Shown here piece by piece: positions 8,168 to 16,260 of a DNA stretch of 25,355 nt (within the stretch, counting starts at the first letter, position 1; every line of letters starts with the position of its first letter). Both the position numbers and the translations under genes were made by a program. Below the pieces are notes generated by a model. That model searched no databases. It was not told the DNA's origin and saw only the letters and a program-made list of their open reading frames with translations. Source of the DNA: JBDUDR01 sp040002845 (lineage in GTDB: Bacteria; Actinomycetota; Actinomycetes; Propionibacteriales; Nocardioidaceae); NCBI GenBank assembly GCA_040002845.1, contig JBDUDR010000024.1, forward strand, positions 1 through 25,355, read 5' to 3'.

Positions 8168-8734
8168 TCACGCCGGTCCGACCGGCCACGAGGGAGGGTA
8201 GTCCTCGGCGGATGCCTCAGCTCTCGCGAGAAGAGTCCGCCGGGTCCGGCGCGCAAGCCGGTCAGCGAAGACCGTTCCCACCACGTGGTCAGACTCGTGC
8301 TGCAGGCATCGAGCCAACCAGCCCGTGCCATGCACGCTGACCGGCCGTCCACGGTGGTCGACTCCCACGACCGAGGCCTCATCAGGACGAGCGCAGGCGA
8401 TGAAGGCTCCTGGCAGCGACAGACACCCCTCCTCTGCCTCGTCGAGGTGGCGCCCTCGCCCAGCCGGAAGCGTGAGCACCGGGTTGCAGATGATCCCTTG
8501 CTGTCTGATGTCGTCGGCGTCGGCACAGTCAAACACGAACAGCGCGAGATCGACGCCTATCTGGTTGGCCGCCAGGCCAACGCCATCAGCCGCCCGCATG
8601 GTGGCGACCATGTCGGCGACCACGGCAGCGAGCTGGTCACCGTACTCCGCAACCGGCTGGCTGGCCCGGTGCAGCACAGGATCACCCCATCGGACGATGG
8701 GCCTCACGGTGCCGTTCGCGGGCAGAACCGTCAT
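8168..8734 (-). CDS. def: Peptide deformylase
   Basis: A 188-residue metalloenzyme that removes the formyl group from nascent N-terminal Met. All three family motifs are present: GVGLAANQIGV (motif 1), EEGCLSLPG with the metal-binding Cys (motif 2) and QHESDH, the HExDH metal/catalytic site (motif 3). The Arg-rich tail beyond the domain is typical of actinobacterial forms. The frame is open to 8830; ATG at 8734 is chosen because GAAGGT lies just upstream and the sequence MTVLPANGTVRPIVRWGDPV begins as expected. No fmt gene is adjacent, so this may be a stand-alone or second copy. It ends 7 bp from the convergent diguanylate cyclase. Confidence 0.93.
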   Translation of the reverse strand: MTVLPANGTVRPIVRWGDPVLHRASQPVAEYGDQLAAVVADMVATMRAADGVGLAANQIGVDLALFVFDCADADDIRQQGIICNPVLTLPAGRGRHLDEAEEGCLSLPGAFIACARPDEASVVGVDHRGRPVSVHGTGWLARCLQHESDHVVGTVFADRLARRTRRTLLARAEASAEDYPPSWPVGPA

Positions 8735-8853
8735 CGCGACCTTCGTCGTCAGCCGCCCGGCGGCGGCCCTGTCGACCGGCGATTCTTGGCGAGCCGGCCG
8801 AGACCACCCTAGGGTCCTGATGCCGCACAACCGCCCTTATGCGCGCCAAGGGG

Positions 8854-8881
8854 CTGACTTGTCCCCACGATTGCGTACGAT
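8854..8881 (+). promoter_or_regulatory. Candidate promoter of the osmoprotectant operon
   Basis: CTGACT (8854-8859) and TACGAT (8876-8881) are separated by 16 bp and resemble actinobacterial housekeeping -35 and -10 boxes (TTGAC-, TA--AT). Transcription would start near 8888, about 34 bases before the TTG start at 8922. This argues against the in-frame ATG at 8883. Sequence match only. Confidence 0.3.
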
Positions 8882-8921
8882 CATGGGCGATCGGGTGCGC
8901 AAGGACCGACAAGGGGTTGTC

Positions 8922-9890
8922 TTGATCGAGTTCGAGAGCGTCAGCAAGCGGTACGACGACGGCACGGTGGCAGTCGACAACCTCAGCCTGACTGCCGCCA
9001 ACGGCGAGATCACCGTGCTGGTCGGTCCGTCCGGTTGCGGCAAGACGACGTCGTTGCGCATGATCAACCGCACTATCGCAGTCACGTCCGGGCGGATCCT
9101 GGTCGACGGGGACGACATCCGGTCCGTGGACGCTGTCAAGCTGCGCCGCGGCATCGGCTACGTCATCCAGCAGGCCGGGTTGTTCCCCCACCGGACCGTC
9201 CTCGACAACGTCACGACGGTGCCGAGACTGCTGGGTGTCGATCGTCGGGAGGCGAACAAACGAGGCATGGAGCTGCTGGAGCGAGTCGGGCTCGACCCCC
9301 ACCTAGCCAGGCGCTATCCCGTGCAGCTCTCGGGTGGGCAGCAGCAGCGCGTCGGCGTCGCCCGGGCGCTTGCCGCCGATCCTTCGATCATGCTGATGGA
9401 CGAGCCGTTCAGCGCTGTGGACCCCGTGGTGCGGATGGGCTTGCAAGACGAGTTCCTGCGGCTCCAGCAAGACCTCGGCAAGACCATCGTCTTCGTCACC
9501 CACGACATCGACGAGGCAGTCAAGCTGGGGGACAAGGTCGCGGTCCTCGAGGTCGGTGGAAGGCTCGCACAGTTCGACAGCCCCGCCAACTTGCTCAGCA
9601 AGCCGGTGGACGAGTTCGTCGAGCAGTTCATCGGGCGCGACCGTGGCTACCGCGCCCTCGGGTTCCTGCCGGCCAGCGAGCTGCCCCTGCAAGATCTCAA
9701 CGCCACAGCCATCGGGCCCGGCGCGAAGACGTTCCCTCGCTCGGGCTCGCTGCGTGCCGCCCTCGATGCCGCCCTCACCTCCAGCGATGGCCGGGCCTTT
9801 GCTCTCGATGACGACGGGACGGCGATCGGGCTGATCAGCCAGTCGGAGATCAGCGCATTCATCGTCACCAAGCACGCGGCCGTCTCATGA
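8922..9890 (+). CDS. Osmoprotectant (glycine betaine/choline-type) ABC importer, ATP-binding subunit
   Basis: ATPase of an OpuC/ProU-type importer, about 322 residues. Walker A is GPSGCGKTT (35-43), the signature is LSGGQQQR (137-143), Walker B is IMLMDEPFSAVD and the H-loop is FVTHD. The segment IGYVIQQAGLFPHRTV is typical of ProV/OpuCA proteins. The C-terminal 80 residues form a single degenerate CBS-like module (FALDDDGTAIGLISQSEI), usual for ionic-strength sensing in this family. I chose TTG at 8922 because AAGGGG lies just upstream and the family normally begins (M)IEFESVSKRY; ATG at 8883 is an alternative. Its stop overlaps the next start as ATGA. First gene of a four-gene operon. Confidence 0.9.
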   Translation: MIEFESVSKRYDDGTVAVDNLSLTAANGEITVLVGPSGCGKTTSLRMINRTIAVTSGRILVDGDDIRSVDAVKLRRGIGYVIQQAGLFPHRTVLDNVTTVPRLLGVDRREANKRGMELLERVGLDPHLARRYPVQLSGGQQQRVGVARALAADPSIMLMDEPFSAVDPVVRMGLQDEFLRLQQDLGKTIVFVTHDIDEAVKLGDKVAVLEVGGRLAQFDSPANLLSKPVDEFVEQFIGRDRGYRALGFLPASELPLQDLNATAIGPGAKTFPRSGSLRAALDAALTSSDGRAFALDDDGTAIGLISQSEISAFIVTKHAAVS

Positions 9891-10549
9891 ACGACTACTT
9901 CAGCTACCTCCACGACAACGCGGGCACGATCGGCGGTCTGCTGCGCGCTCACACCTACCTGTCTGTCGTCCCGGTCGTTCTCGGGCTGCTGATTGCGTTG
10001 CCGTTGGGCGCCATCGCCGACACCAAACGATGGCTCATGACGCCGCTGCTCGCCACCGCCGGGGCGCTCTACTCACTTCCTTCCCTGGCCCTCTTGCTGC
10101 TGCTCCCGATCATCTTGGGGACGCAGATTCTCGACTCGGTTAACCTCATCATCGCGTTGACGATCTACACCGTCGCGCTGCTGCTGCGCGGCGTCATCGA
10201 CGGCTTGGGGTCTGTTCCCGATCACGTCAAACTGGCCGCGGTGGGCCTGGGCTACTCCCCGCTGCGGCGGTTGTTCGCTGTTGACCTGCCGATCGCCGTG
10301 CCAGTCGTGACCGCCGGAGTCCGGGTGGCGACGGTGGCGAACGTCAGTCTCGTGAGCGTCGGGTCGATCATCGGGCTCAACGGGCTAGGCGAGCTGTTCA
10401 CCCGCGGCTTCCAGACCAATGACTACAACATGATCGTGACCGGCATCGTGCTCTCGGTGCTGCTGGCCTTCACCCTCGATGCCATCATCGTGACCGCGCA
10501 GCGGCTTTTGACGCCCTGGGCGCGCGCCGCAGCTGGAGCGGGCCGATGA
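9887..10549 (+). CDS. Osmoprotectant ABC importer, permease subunit 1 (OpuCB-like)
   Basis: Membrane permease of 220 residues with about five to six hydrophobic segments. The family-specific N-terminal part includes LRAHTYLSVVPVVLGLLIALPLG. The inner-membrane EAA-type coupling loop reads VKLAAVGLGYSPLRRLFAVDLPIAVPVV. The stretch ATVANVSLVSVGSIIG resembles the OpuCB/YehW core. It starts at an ATGA overlap with the ATPase and ends at an ATGA overlap with permease 2, so the three are translationally coupled. Together with permease 2 it would form the channel for quaternary ammonium solutes such as glycine betaine, choline or carnitine. The exact solute is not deducible. Confidence 0.88.
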   Translation: MNDYFSYLHDNAGTIGGLLRAHTYLSVVPVVLGLLIALPLGAIADTKRWLMTPLLATAGALYSLPSLALLLLLPIILGTQILDSVNLIIALTIYTVALLLRGVIDGLGSVPDHVKLAAVGLGYSPLRRLFAVDLPIAVPVVTAGVRVATVANVSLVSVGSIIGLNGLGELFTRGFQTNDYNMIVTGIVLSVLLAFTLDAIIVTAQRLLTPWARAAAGAGR

Positions 10550-11319
10550 TCGGCGAGGCGGTCGGCTGGCCCGTCGTGGCGTCGTCCAACTACGACATCG
10601 CCAACAAGTTCCGCGACTACGTCACCGATCCGGCCAACTGGCACGGCCCAGACGGCGTGCCGACACGGATCTTCGAACACCTCGAATACACCGTGCTGGC
10701 GGTCGCGATCGCGTCGGCGATCGCGCTGCCGCTCGGCCTCCTGATCGGCCACACGGGCAGGGCCGCCTTCGTCGCCATCAACATCGGCAACGCGGCCCGG
10801 GCCATCCCCACCATGGGTCTGCTCGTCCTCGCCGTCACCTGGCGTGGCCTAGGGCTCACCCCGGTCCTCATCGCCCTCGTCGCGCTCGCGATCCCGCCGA
10901 TCCTGACCGCTACCTATGCCGGCATCCAGGCGGTCGAGCCCGCCACAGTGAACGCCGCCCGAGGCATGGGGCTCAACGAGCGCCAGGTGCTGCAGCTGGT
11001 GGAAATCCCGATCGCCCTGCCCTTGGTCTTGTCGGGGATCCGCAGCGCCACCGTGCAGGTGGTCGCGACAGCCACCATCGCCGCTTACGTCGCCCTCGGT
11101 GGGCTGGGCAGGTTGCTGATCGACGGTCTCAGCGTGCGCGACTACGGCAAGATGACGTTCGGTGCGCTGCTCGTTGCGTTGGTGGCGATCGGTGCAGACG
11201 TGTTCTTCGCACTGATCATCCGCTACTGCACGTCGCCGGGACTCACCGGCCGCCCGACGAACCGCATGTCCCCAATCCCTGATCCAGCACAACCGGTGGG
11301 CGCGGCGTCCGCCGCGTGA
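10546..11319 (+). CDS. Osmoprotectant ABC importer, permease subunit 2 (OpuCD-like)
   Basis: Second permease, 257 residues, with about five to six membrane segments. The EAA loop reads VNAARGMGLNERQVLQLVEIPIALPLVLSGIRSATVQVVATATIAAYVALGGLGR, closely matching the OpuCD/YehY pattern. N-terminal residues 1-45 are a periplasmic or polar extension (DYVTDPANWHGPDGVPTRIFEHLEYT) typical of this subunit, and the transport core begins at about residue 48. ATG at 10546 overlaps the preceding stop (ATGA). It is followed after 26 bases by the solute-binding lipoprotein. Acts with permease 1 in uptake of a compatible solute. Confidence 0.88.
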   Translation: MIGEAVGWPVVASSNYDIANKFRDYVTDPANWHGPDGVPTRIFEHLEYTVLAVAIASAIALPLGLLIGHTGRAAFVAINIGNAARAIPTMGLLVLAVTWRGLGLTPVLIALVALAIPPILTATYAGIQAVEPATVNAARGMGLNERQVLQLVEIPIALPLVLSGIRSATVQVVATATIAAYVALGGLGRLLIDGLSVRDYGKMTFGALLVALVAIGADVFFALIIRYCTSPGLTGRPTNRMSPIPDPAQPVGAASAA

Positions 11320-11345
11320 CGCCTTGAGACGACCTGGAGGTCCAT

Positions 11346-12284
11346 GTGTTCAGGCAACGCAGAAGTCGCGGCGGCACGTACGCCGTTCAGGTGGGTGCCA
11401 TCGGCCTCGCCATTACTTTGATGTCCGCGGGTTGCGGGCTGTTCGGAGGGGGCAGCAGCGGTCGCGACTGCAAGGACTCCGACACGAACACCATCGCAGT
11501 GGGCTCCGGCAACTTCACCGAGTCGATCCTGCTGGGCGAGATGTATGCGCAGGTCCTGGAGTCGAAGGGGCTCGACGTGACCCGCAAGCTCAACATCGGT
11601 AACCGCGAGACCTACATCGGCGCCATCGAGGACTGCTCGATCGACCTGCTGCCCGAATACACCGGCAACCTGTTGCTCTTCTACGACCCCAACTCGACGG
11701 CAACCGAGTCAGACCCGGTCTACAACGACCTCAAGGCGGCCATTCCAGACGGGCTCGAGGTGCTCGATCAGTCGCCTGCCGCCGACAACGACGTGCTGGT
11801 CGTCACCCAGGAGACCGCCGACAAGTACAACCTGCACTCCTTGGCTGACCTTGCCGGCATCTCCGACACCCTGACCGTCGGGGCGGCGCCTGAGTTCAAG
11901 GACCGCACGACCGGGTTGGTGGGACTCAAAGACCTTTACGGCGTCGACCTGCCGTTCAAGCCGTTGGACGCCGGCGGGCCTCTGACGCTCAAGGCACTGC
12001 AGAACGGTGACATCCAGATCGGGGAGTTCTTCAGCACCCAGCCGGTGATCGAGGATCAAAACCTTGTCGTCCTCGATGACCCGAAGCACCTGTCACCGGC
12101 GAACAACGTCGTCCCGTACATCGGCAAGGACGCCGACACCGACGAGATCACCTCGACGCTCAACGATCTGTCCGCCGCGCTGACCTCGCAGGACCTGATC
12201 GACATGGTCACCAAGGTCGATGTCGACAAGCAGTCGGTCGACGACGTCGCCAAGGCGTACCTGACCAGCAAGGGAATGATCTAG
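11346..12284 (+). CDS. Osmoprotectant-binding lipoprotein (OpuCC/ProX-like)
   Basis: Substrate-binding protein of the importer, 312 residues. Residues 1-32 are an N-terminal signal with a lipobox-like LMSAGC, so it is probably anchored to the outer face of the membrane through its Cys. The mature domain starts with NTIAVGSGNFTESILLGEMYAQVL and contains GNRETYIGAIEDCSIDLLPEYTGNLL, hallmarks of the OpuAC/QAT family that holds quaternary ammonium groups in an aromatic cage. FKPLDAGGPLTLKALQNGDIQIGEFFST is the hinge region. GTG at 11346 follows GGAGG by 5 bases; ATG at 11344 is out of frame. A strong hairpin lies 9 bases after the stop. Which solute it binds is unknown. Confidence 0.92.
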   Translation: MFRQRRSRGGTYAVQVGAIGLAITLMSAGCGLFGGGSSGRDCKDSDTNTIAVGSGNFTESILLGEMYAQVLESKGLDVTRKLNIGNRETYIGAIEDCSIDLLPEYTGNLLLFYDPNSTATESDPVYNDLKAAIPDGLEVLDQSPAADNDVLVVTQETADKYNLHSLADLAGISDTLTVGAAPEFKDRTTGLVGLKDLYGVDLPFKPLDAGGPLTLKALQNGDIQIGEFFSTQPVIEDQNLVVLDDPKHLSPANNVVPYIGKDADTDEITSTLNDLSAALTSQDLIDMVTKVDVDKQSVDDVAKAYLTSKGMI

Positions 12285-12292
12285 GAATCACC

Positions 12293-12340
12293 CGGATCTG
12301 GTCGTGCCTCCCAGGCCTCCTGGACGCACGACCAGATCCG
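12293..12340 (+). terminator. Long hairpin ending the osmoprotectant operon
   Basis: Perfect 15-bp arms CGGATCTGGTCGTGC (12293-12307) and GCACGACCAGATCCG (12326-12340) enclose a second, inner 5-bp stem CCAGG/CCTGG with a 3-base loop. There is no T-tract after it, as is common in actinobacteria, where such hairpins can still terminate transcription or protect the transcript's 3' end. It begins 9 bases after the binding-protein stop. Confidence 0.75.
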
Positions 12341-12536
12341 TGGGTGAGCAGCACGTCACAAGACCGCGGCGAGTTTTTGACCCGCAACCAGCATTACTCT
12401 GTGTGATACTGAGCTGCGATCTTGGCTGGCGACACGCTCGAGCGGTTTCTGACTGGTCAGATTGTCGGGGGGACGCAATAAGTTCGGGGCACGGGTTGTT
12501 GTGCAAGCGGGAGCAAAGCTTCGGAGGAGCCGAGAC

Positions 12537-13397
12537 GTGACGTTGCAAGACGTGGTTCGGGTTGGTCGCACGCGACCGACCGTGCGTCTGCGACCCCTTT
12601 TCTCGCCCACACCGGTCCACGACCCGACTGTGAAGAGTCAACTACGGCGCCTCGCCCACGAGGCTGGGGTCATCCTGGCGATGCTCTTCCTTTACGACGT
12701 CGGCCGATATCTGGCCGCCAGGCACGTCGGGATGGCCATCGCGAATTCTGACAGTGTTTGGCACGTCGAGCGATGGCTGCGCCTGCCTGACGAGATTTGG
12801 GTGCAGGCGTGGGTTCTCGATGGATCGGCAGACCTCATGCAGGCGGCCAACATCTACTACGCGGGCATGCATTTCCCGGTCACGTTGCTGGCGTTGATCT
12901 GGCTGTTCATCTTGCGGCCTTCGCACTATTTGTGGGCTCGGCGCGCACTGGTGACCGCCACCAGCATTGGGCTGGTGATCGAGTTCGTCTACCCGCTGGC
13001 GCCGCCACGCATGCGGACCGATCTAGGGTTCGTGGACGCCGCCGAGCGGTTCGGACAGTCGGTCTACGACGCGCCCGGCGTTTCCGGTTTGACCAACCAG
13101 TTTGCGGCTATGCCGAGTCTGCACGTCGGGTGGGCGTTACTCGTCGCGATCGCCTTGATCAGCGCCTCTCAGTCGCAGTGGCGCTGGCTGTTCGCGGCCC
13201 ATCCGGTCATCACGGCACTGGTCGTTGTTGTCACCGCCAACCACTACTGGCTCGACGGCATGGTCGGCTCTGCCTTGGTGTTGTTCGCGCTTGCGGTCCA
13301 CCGCTCCGACTCCCTGATGCAGCAGCCCGCGCCGATCACGCTTCGCGCCTGGCCGGTGACTCCGCAGCCGGTCGAGCTTATCGGCTCCAGGCGGTGA
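12537..13397 (+). CDS. PAP2-family membrane phosphatase (inositol phosphorylceramide synthase-like, PAP2_3)
   Basis: A 286-residue membrane protein with about six hydrophobic segments. Its lipid-phosphatase signature lies in the C-terminal half: VYPLAPPRM, then FAAMPSLHVGWAL with the conserved PS-H, then VTANHYWLDGMVG, where His and Asp form the catalytic pair. These are typical of PAP2 proteins related to Aur1/inositol phosphorylceramide synthase. Such proteins cleave or exchange phosphate on lipid headgroups at the outer membrane face. The frame is open from 12462, but GTG at 12537 has AGGAG 7 bases upstream and is preferred. It is preceded by the operon hairpin and followed by the aldo/keto reductase after 50 bases. 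Lipid substrate unknown. Confidence 0.87.
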   Translation: MTLQDVVRVGRTRPTVRLRPLFSPTPVHDPTVKSQLRRLAHEAGVILAMLFLYDVGRYLAARHVGMAIANSDSVWHVERWLRLPDEIWVQAWVLDGSADLMQAANIYYAGMHFPVTLLALIWLFILRPSHYLWARRALVTATSIGLVIEFVYPLAPPRMRTDLGFVDAAERFGQSVYDAPGVSGLTNQFAAMPSLHVGWALLVAIALISASQSQWRWLFAAHPVITALVVVVTANHYWLDGMVGSALVLFALAVHRSDSLMQQPAPITLRAWPVTPQPVELIGSRR

Positions 13398-13447
13398 TCA
13401 GCTCGCGTCCGAGCGTGGGCTGAGCGTCGACCGAGTGGGGGACCCCG

Positions 13448-14278
13448 ATGAGCGATGTTGCCGCGATCGCCCTCAACGACGGCCGGACGATGCCTGTCGT
13501 CGGGTTCGGCGTATATCTCGTCCCCCCGGACCAGACGCAGGCTGCGGTCACCGCGGCCCTCCAGGCCGGTTACCGCAGCATCGACACGGCCGCGCTTTAC
13601 CGCAACGAGGCGGCCATCGGCAGCGCCATCTCCGACTGTGACGTGTCCCGTGAGGACCTGTTCGTTACGACGAAGGTGTGGAACTCCGACCACGGCTTCG
13701 AGTCGACGCTCGCCGCTTTTGACAGGAGCCTCCGGCGCCTGGGTCTTGACAATCTGGACCTCTACCTCATTCATTGGCCCACCCCCGGGCGAGACCTCTT
13801 TGTCGACACCTGGCGCGCGCTGGAGCACTTGCAGGCCGACGGCAGGGTTCGGTCGATCGGTGTGTCCAACTTCGGTGTCGACCATCTGCAGCGCCTACTC
13901 GATGAATGTCAGGTGGTTCCGGCGGTAAACCAGGTCGAGCTCCACCCACAGATGATCCAGGCCACCCTGCGACGCTTCCATGACCGGCACGGCATCGTCA
14001 CCGAGGCCTGGAGCCCACTTGCGCGGGGTGCTGTCCTGACCCGGACGCCGATCGTCAGCCTCGCCGAGAAGTACGCCAAGACGCCCGCCCAGCTCATCCT
14101 CCGGTGGCACCTCCAGCTTGGAAATGTCGTGATTCCCAAGTCCGTCAGTCCGGCCAGGATTCGCGAGAACCTGGCCATCTTCGACTTCGAGATCGGCGAC
14201 GATGACATGGCCGAGATCAGTGCGATGGACACCGGCACGCGGATCGGCCCCGACCCCGTCACCTTCAACGGCGCGTAG
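13448..14278 (+). CDS. Aldo/keto reductase (2,5-diketo-D-gluconate reductase-like)
   Basis: A complete 276-residue NADPH-dependent TIM-barrel reductase of the AKR5-like group. The catalytic tetrad is readable: Asp46 (YRSIDTA), Tyr51 (ALYRNE), Lys76 (VTTKVW) and His109 (YLIHWP). Further signatures are RSIGVSNFGVDHLQRLL, AVNQVELHPQ, and the cofactor-binding IPKSVSPARIRENLAIFDF near the C-terminus. The ATG at 13448 is preceded by a G-rich tract (GTGGGGGACCCCG). It lies 50 bases after the PAP2 gene on the same strand and is convergent with the radical SAM gene (62 bases between stops). Physiological carbonyl substrate cannot be assigned. Confidence 0.93.
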   Translation: MSDVAAIALNDGRTMPVVGFGVYLVPPDQTQAAVTAALQAGYRSIDTAALYRNEAAIGSAISDCDVSREDLFVTTKVWNSDHGFESTLAAFDRSLRRLGLDNLDLYLIHWPTPGRDLFVDTWRALEHLQADGRVRSIGVSNFGVDHLQRLLDECQVVPAVNQVELHPQMIQATLRRFHDRHGIVTEAWSPLARGAVLTRTPIVSLAEKYAKTPAQLILRWHLQLGNVVIPKSVSPARIRENLAIFDFEIGDDDMAEISAMDTGTRIGPDPVTFNGA

Positions 14279-14340
14279 GCCTCGCAGCAATGCTGGATGG
14301 CCAAGGCCCGAGCCAGGGTGGCGTCTCGGTCAGGACCACG

Positions 14341-15405
14341 TCAGAACAGCACCAGTGGATCGGGGTCGCGCTCGGCGGTTGATGCTGCCTGGACGGCGGT
14401 TGGACCGGCCTCCTTTCCGGGTGCATCGGCGCCGCCGGCCAGCCCATGCGCAGCCAGCAGCGGCGCGACCCGGGCGGCCAGGTCGGCACGGTAGGACGCG
14501 GGAGCATTGGTGGAGTTCGAGTAGAGGCCGGCGTAGTGGGGGAGGAGGTCAGCTCGGTTTCGCCGCAGCCAGCCGAAGAACCACTCTCGGGCCCCAGGAC
14601 GCATGGTCAAAGGCAGTACGGTCGCGGAGGTCGCTCCCGCTCGAGAGATCGCGGCCAGCAGGTCACTGAGAACGGCTGCGGAATCGGTGAGCACCGGCAG
14701 TGCGGGCGCCACCATGACATGGCAGCGAAACCCCGCGTCAGCGATCGCGGACACCAGGTCGAGCCGGGCGCGGGCTGACGGCGCGCCAGGCTCGAGACTC
14801 TGTTGGAGCTCCGCGTCAAGAATGGCGATCGACACCCCCAGACGGACCTGGACCTGGCGGCTTGCCGCGGCCAGCAAGGGCAGGTCGCGCTTGAGGAGCG
14901 TGCCTTTGGTCAGGATTGAGAACGGGGTGCGCGAATCGGCTAGCGCGGAGATGATGCCCGGCATCAGCCGGTAACGACCTTCGGCACGTTGGTAGGGGTC
15001 GGTGTTCGTACCAAGGGCGACCAGCTCATGGGTCCACGAGGGTCGCGAGAGCTCGCGGCGCAACACATCTGCGGCGTTCACCTTCACTACGATCTGCGTG
15101 TCGAAGCCGAGCCCGGTGTCGAGTTCGAGCCAGGCATGCGTACCGCGCGCGTAGCAGTAGAAGCACGCATGCGTGCAGCCGCGCCAAGGATTCACCGTCC
15201 ACCGAAAGGGCATGCTCGATGCGTCCGGCACGTGATTGAGCACCGACTTCGCCAGCACCTCGTGAAACGTCACCCCAGCGAACTCCGGCGTGGTGACGGT
15301 GCGGATCAGACCGGGGAGCGCGCCCAGCCCGGGCAACGTCCCGCTCCCGGCCGAGGTCGGCGAGTCGGCGGGCTTCCCCGAGATCGACTGGCCACTCCAT
15401 CGCAC
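14341..15405 (-). CDS. Rv2578c-family radical SAM protein
   Basis: A 354-residue radical SAM enzyme of the Rv2578c/SplB-like group. The Fe-S cluster motif is RGCTHACFYCYAR, with Cys77, Cys81 and Cys84 (CxxxCxxC). It follows the family block FRWTVNPW. Later conserved segments are LVALGTNTDPYQRAE and FSILTKGTLLKRDLPLL. The reaction is unknown; the related spore photoproduct lyases repair DNA by hydrogen abstraction. I start at GTG 15405, giving (M)RWSGQSI, the usual N-terminus. The frame runs on to ATG 15441, but that would place the LexA-like site inside the gene. There is no clear ribosome binding site, so a leaderless transcript is possible. Convergent with the aldo/keto reductase. Confidence 0.88.
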   Translation of the reverse strand: MRWSGQSISGKPADSPTSAGSGTLPGLGALPGLIRTVTTPEFAGVTFHEVLAKSVLNHVPDASSMPFRWTVNPWRGCTHACFYCYARGTHAWLELDTGLGFDTQIVVKVNAADVLRRELSRPSWTHELVALGTNTDPYQRAEGRYRLMPGIISALADSRTPFSILTKGTLLKRDLPLLAAASRQVQVRLGVSIAILDAELQQSLEPGAPSARARLDLVSAIADAGFRCHVMVAPALPVLTDSAAVLSDLLAAISRAGATSATVLPLTMRPGAREWFFGWLRRNRADLLPHYAGLYSNSTNAPASYRADLAARVAPLLAAHGLAGGADAPGKEAGPTAVQAASTAERDPDPLVLF

Positions 15406-15413
15406 GAAGGTAT

Positions 15414-15429
15414 TCGAACATATGTACAC
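15414..15429. promoter_or_regulatory. LexA/SOS-box-like element at the radical SAM gene start
   Basis: TCGAACATATGTACAC has a perfect left half-site of the actinobacterial/Gram-positive SOS box (TCGAAC-N4-GTTCGA) and a partly matching right half (GTACAC): 9 of 12 fixed positions. It lies 9 bases upstream of the preferred GTG start, where it would overlap a -10 region. From memory, the mycobacterial homologue Rv2578c has been listed among LexA-controlled genes; I cannot verify that here. Confidence 0.45.
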
Positions 15430-15507
15430 AGCCTCGCGCAACCAGTCGCGATCGGTCGGACAGGAGGGTGGGGTCAGATCGATGGCACTGCTGTCCCGAC
15501 GACAGCG

Positions 15508-16260
15508 TCAGCCCAGGTGAGCCAGCGCCAGGCTCGACGCGAGCAGCGGCATTGCCCATGAGAGGGCCTTGAGTCCGCCTTCCAGGGGAGCCAGCAGGCC
15601 CTCACGTTCCAGGCGGCTGTGTGATCCATCTGCGTACCGCACTTCCGCGAAAACCCCAGCTGCCCGCCTGCGCAAGTGTCGCGCCGGGGTGCTCAGCCGG
15701 CGCTGTGCGTGGGCTAGCGCGACCGCGGCCAAGGCAGCCAGTCCGACGCTCGCCACCCGGGCCACGGCGAACGGCGGCTGCTGAGCCGCGTATCCCACCA
15801 CCACCGGAAAGCCGCCCCAACTCAGCGCGAACCCCAGGTCGTTGTGCAGCCGTCCGCCGCGCAATTCGAGGTTGTACGCAAGTACCAACACGGTGCCGAC
15901 CGGAATGAGGACCACCAGCACGTACCCGCCACGGATCACGCCCATGACGCCGAGGGCAATTGCGGCGGCGAGTGCCAAGCCGGCGGCTACCCGGAGCGTC
16001 CGGTCGCTGATCTGGGTCCGCAGCGGCCGGCCGTGCAGCTCATCGAGGGCGTGCGCAGAAACCCCGACCGCCAGGAAGAACGCCAGGACGGTGGCACCTA
16101 GCACACCCCAGTTGAGGTCAGGAGCCAGCGCCGCCCCGATCACCGCATAGCTGAGATGCCAGATCGTGTAAGGCGGGTGCAGCAGGTTCCACCAGTCGGA
16201 CAACGACTTCCCGTGCCGGGCATAGAACGCCGGACCCACGATCCGCTGGTCACTCACCAC
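15508..16260 (-). CDS. Multi-spanning membrane protein, distant UbiA prenyltransferase-like
   Basis: A 250-residue membrane protein with about seven hydrophobic segments. I do not recognise it firmly. It shows a UbiA-like layout: after the second membrane segment comes SAHALDELHGRPLRTQISDR (about 68-87), at the place of the NDxxDxxxD prenyl-diphosphate motif. After the fourth comes AYNLELRGGRLHNDLGFALSWGGFPVVVGY (about 128-157), at the place of the second Asp-rich loop. Both motifs are degenerate. Its GTG start at 16260 overlaps the UbiE-like gene by 11 bases (or 8 from GTG 16257), so the two are co-translated. A role next to a quinone-type methyltransferase supports a prenyl-transfer or prenyl-lipid function, but this is inference. 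Confidence 0.6.
   Translation of the reverse strand: MVSDQRIVGPAFYARHGKSLSDWWNLLHPPYTIWHLSYAVIGAALAPDLNWGVLGATVLAFFLAVGVSAHALDELHGRPLRTQISDRTLRVAAGLALAAAIALGVMGVIRGGYVLVVLIPVGTVLVLAYNLELRGGRLHNDLGFALSWGGFPVVVGYAAQQPPFAVARVASVGLAALAAVALAHAQRRLSTPARHLRRRAAGVFAEVRYADGSHSRLEREGLLAPLEGGLKALSWAMPLLASSLALAHLG

Noticed and set aside
6931..8532. Long minus-strand open frame opposite the diguanylate cyclase
   Set aside because: Composition (Asp/His/Arg/Pro/Gly-rich, no motifs) is that of an antisense shadow in GC-rich DNA; the plus strand has full GAF-PAS-GGDEF motifs.
12377..12408. TTGACC and GATACT as promoter of the PAP2 gene
   Set aside because: The boxes are separated by about 22 bases, too far for a standard promoter.
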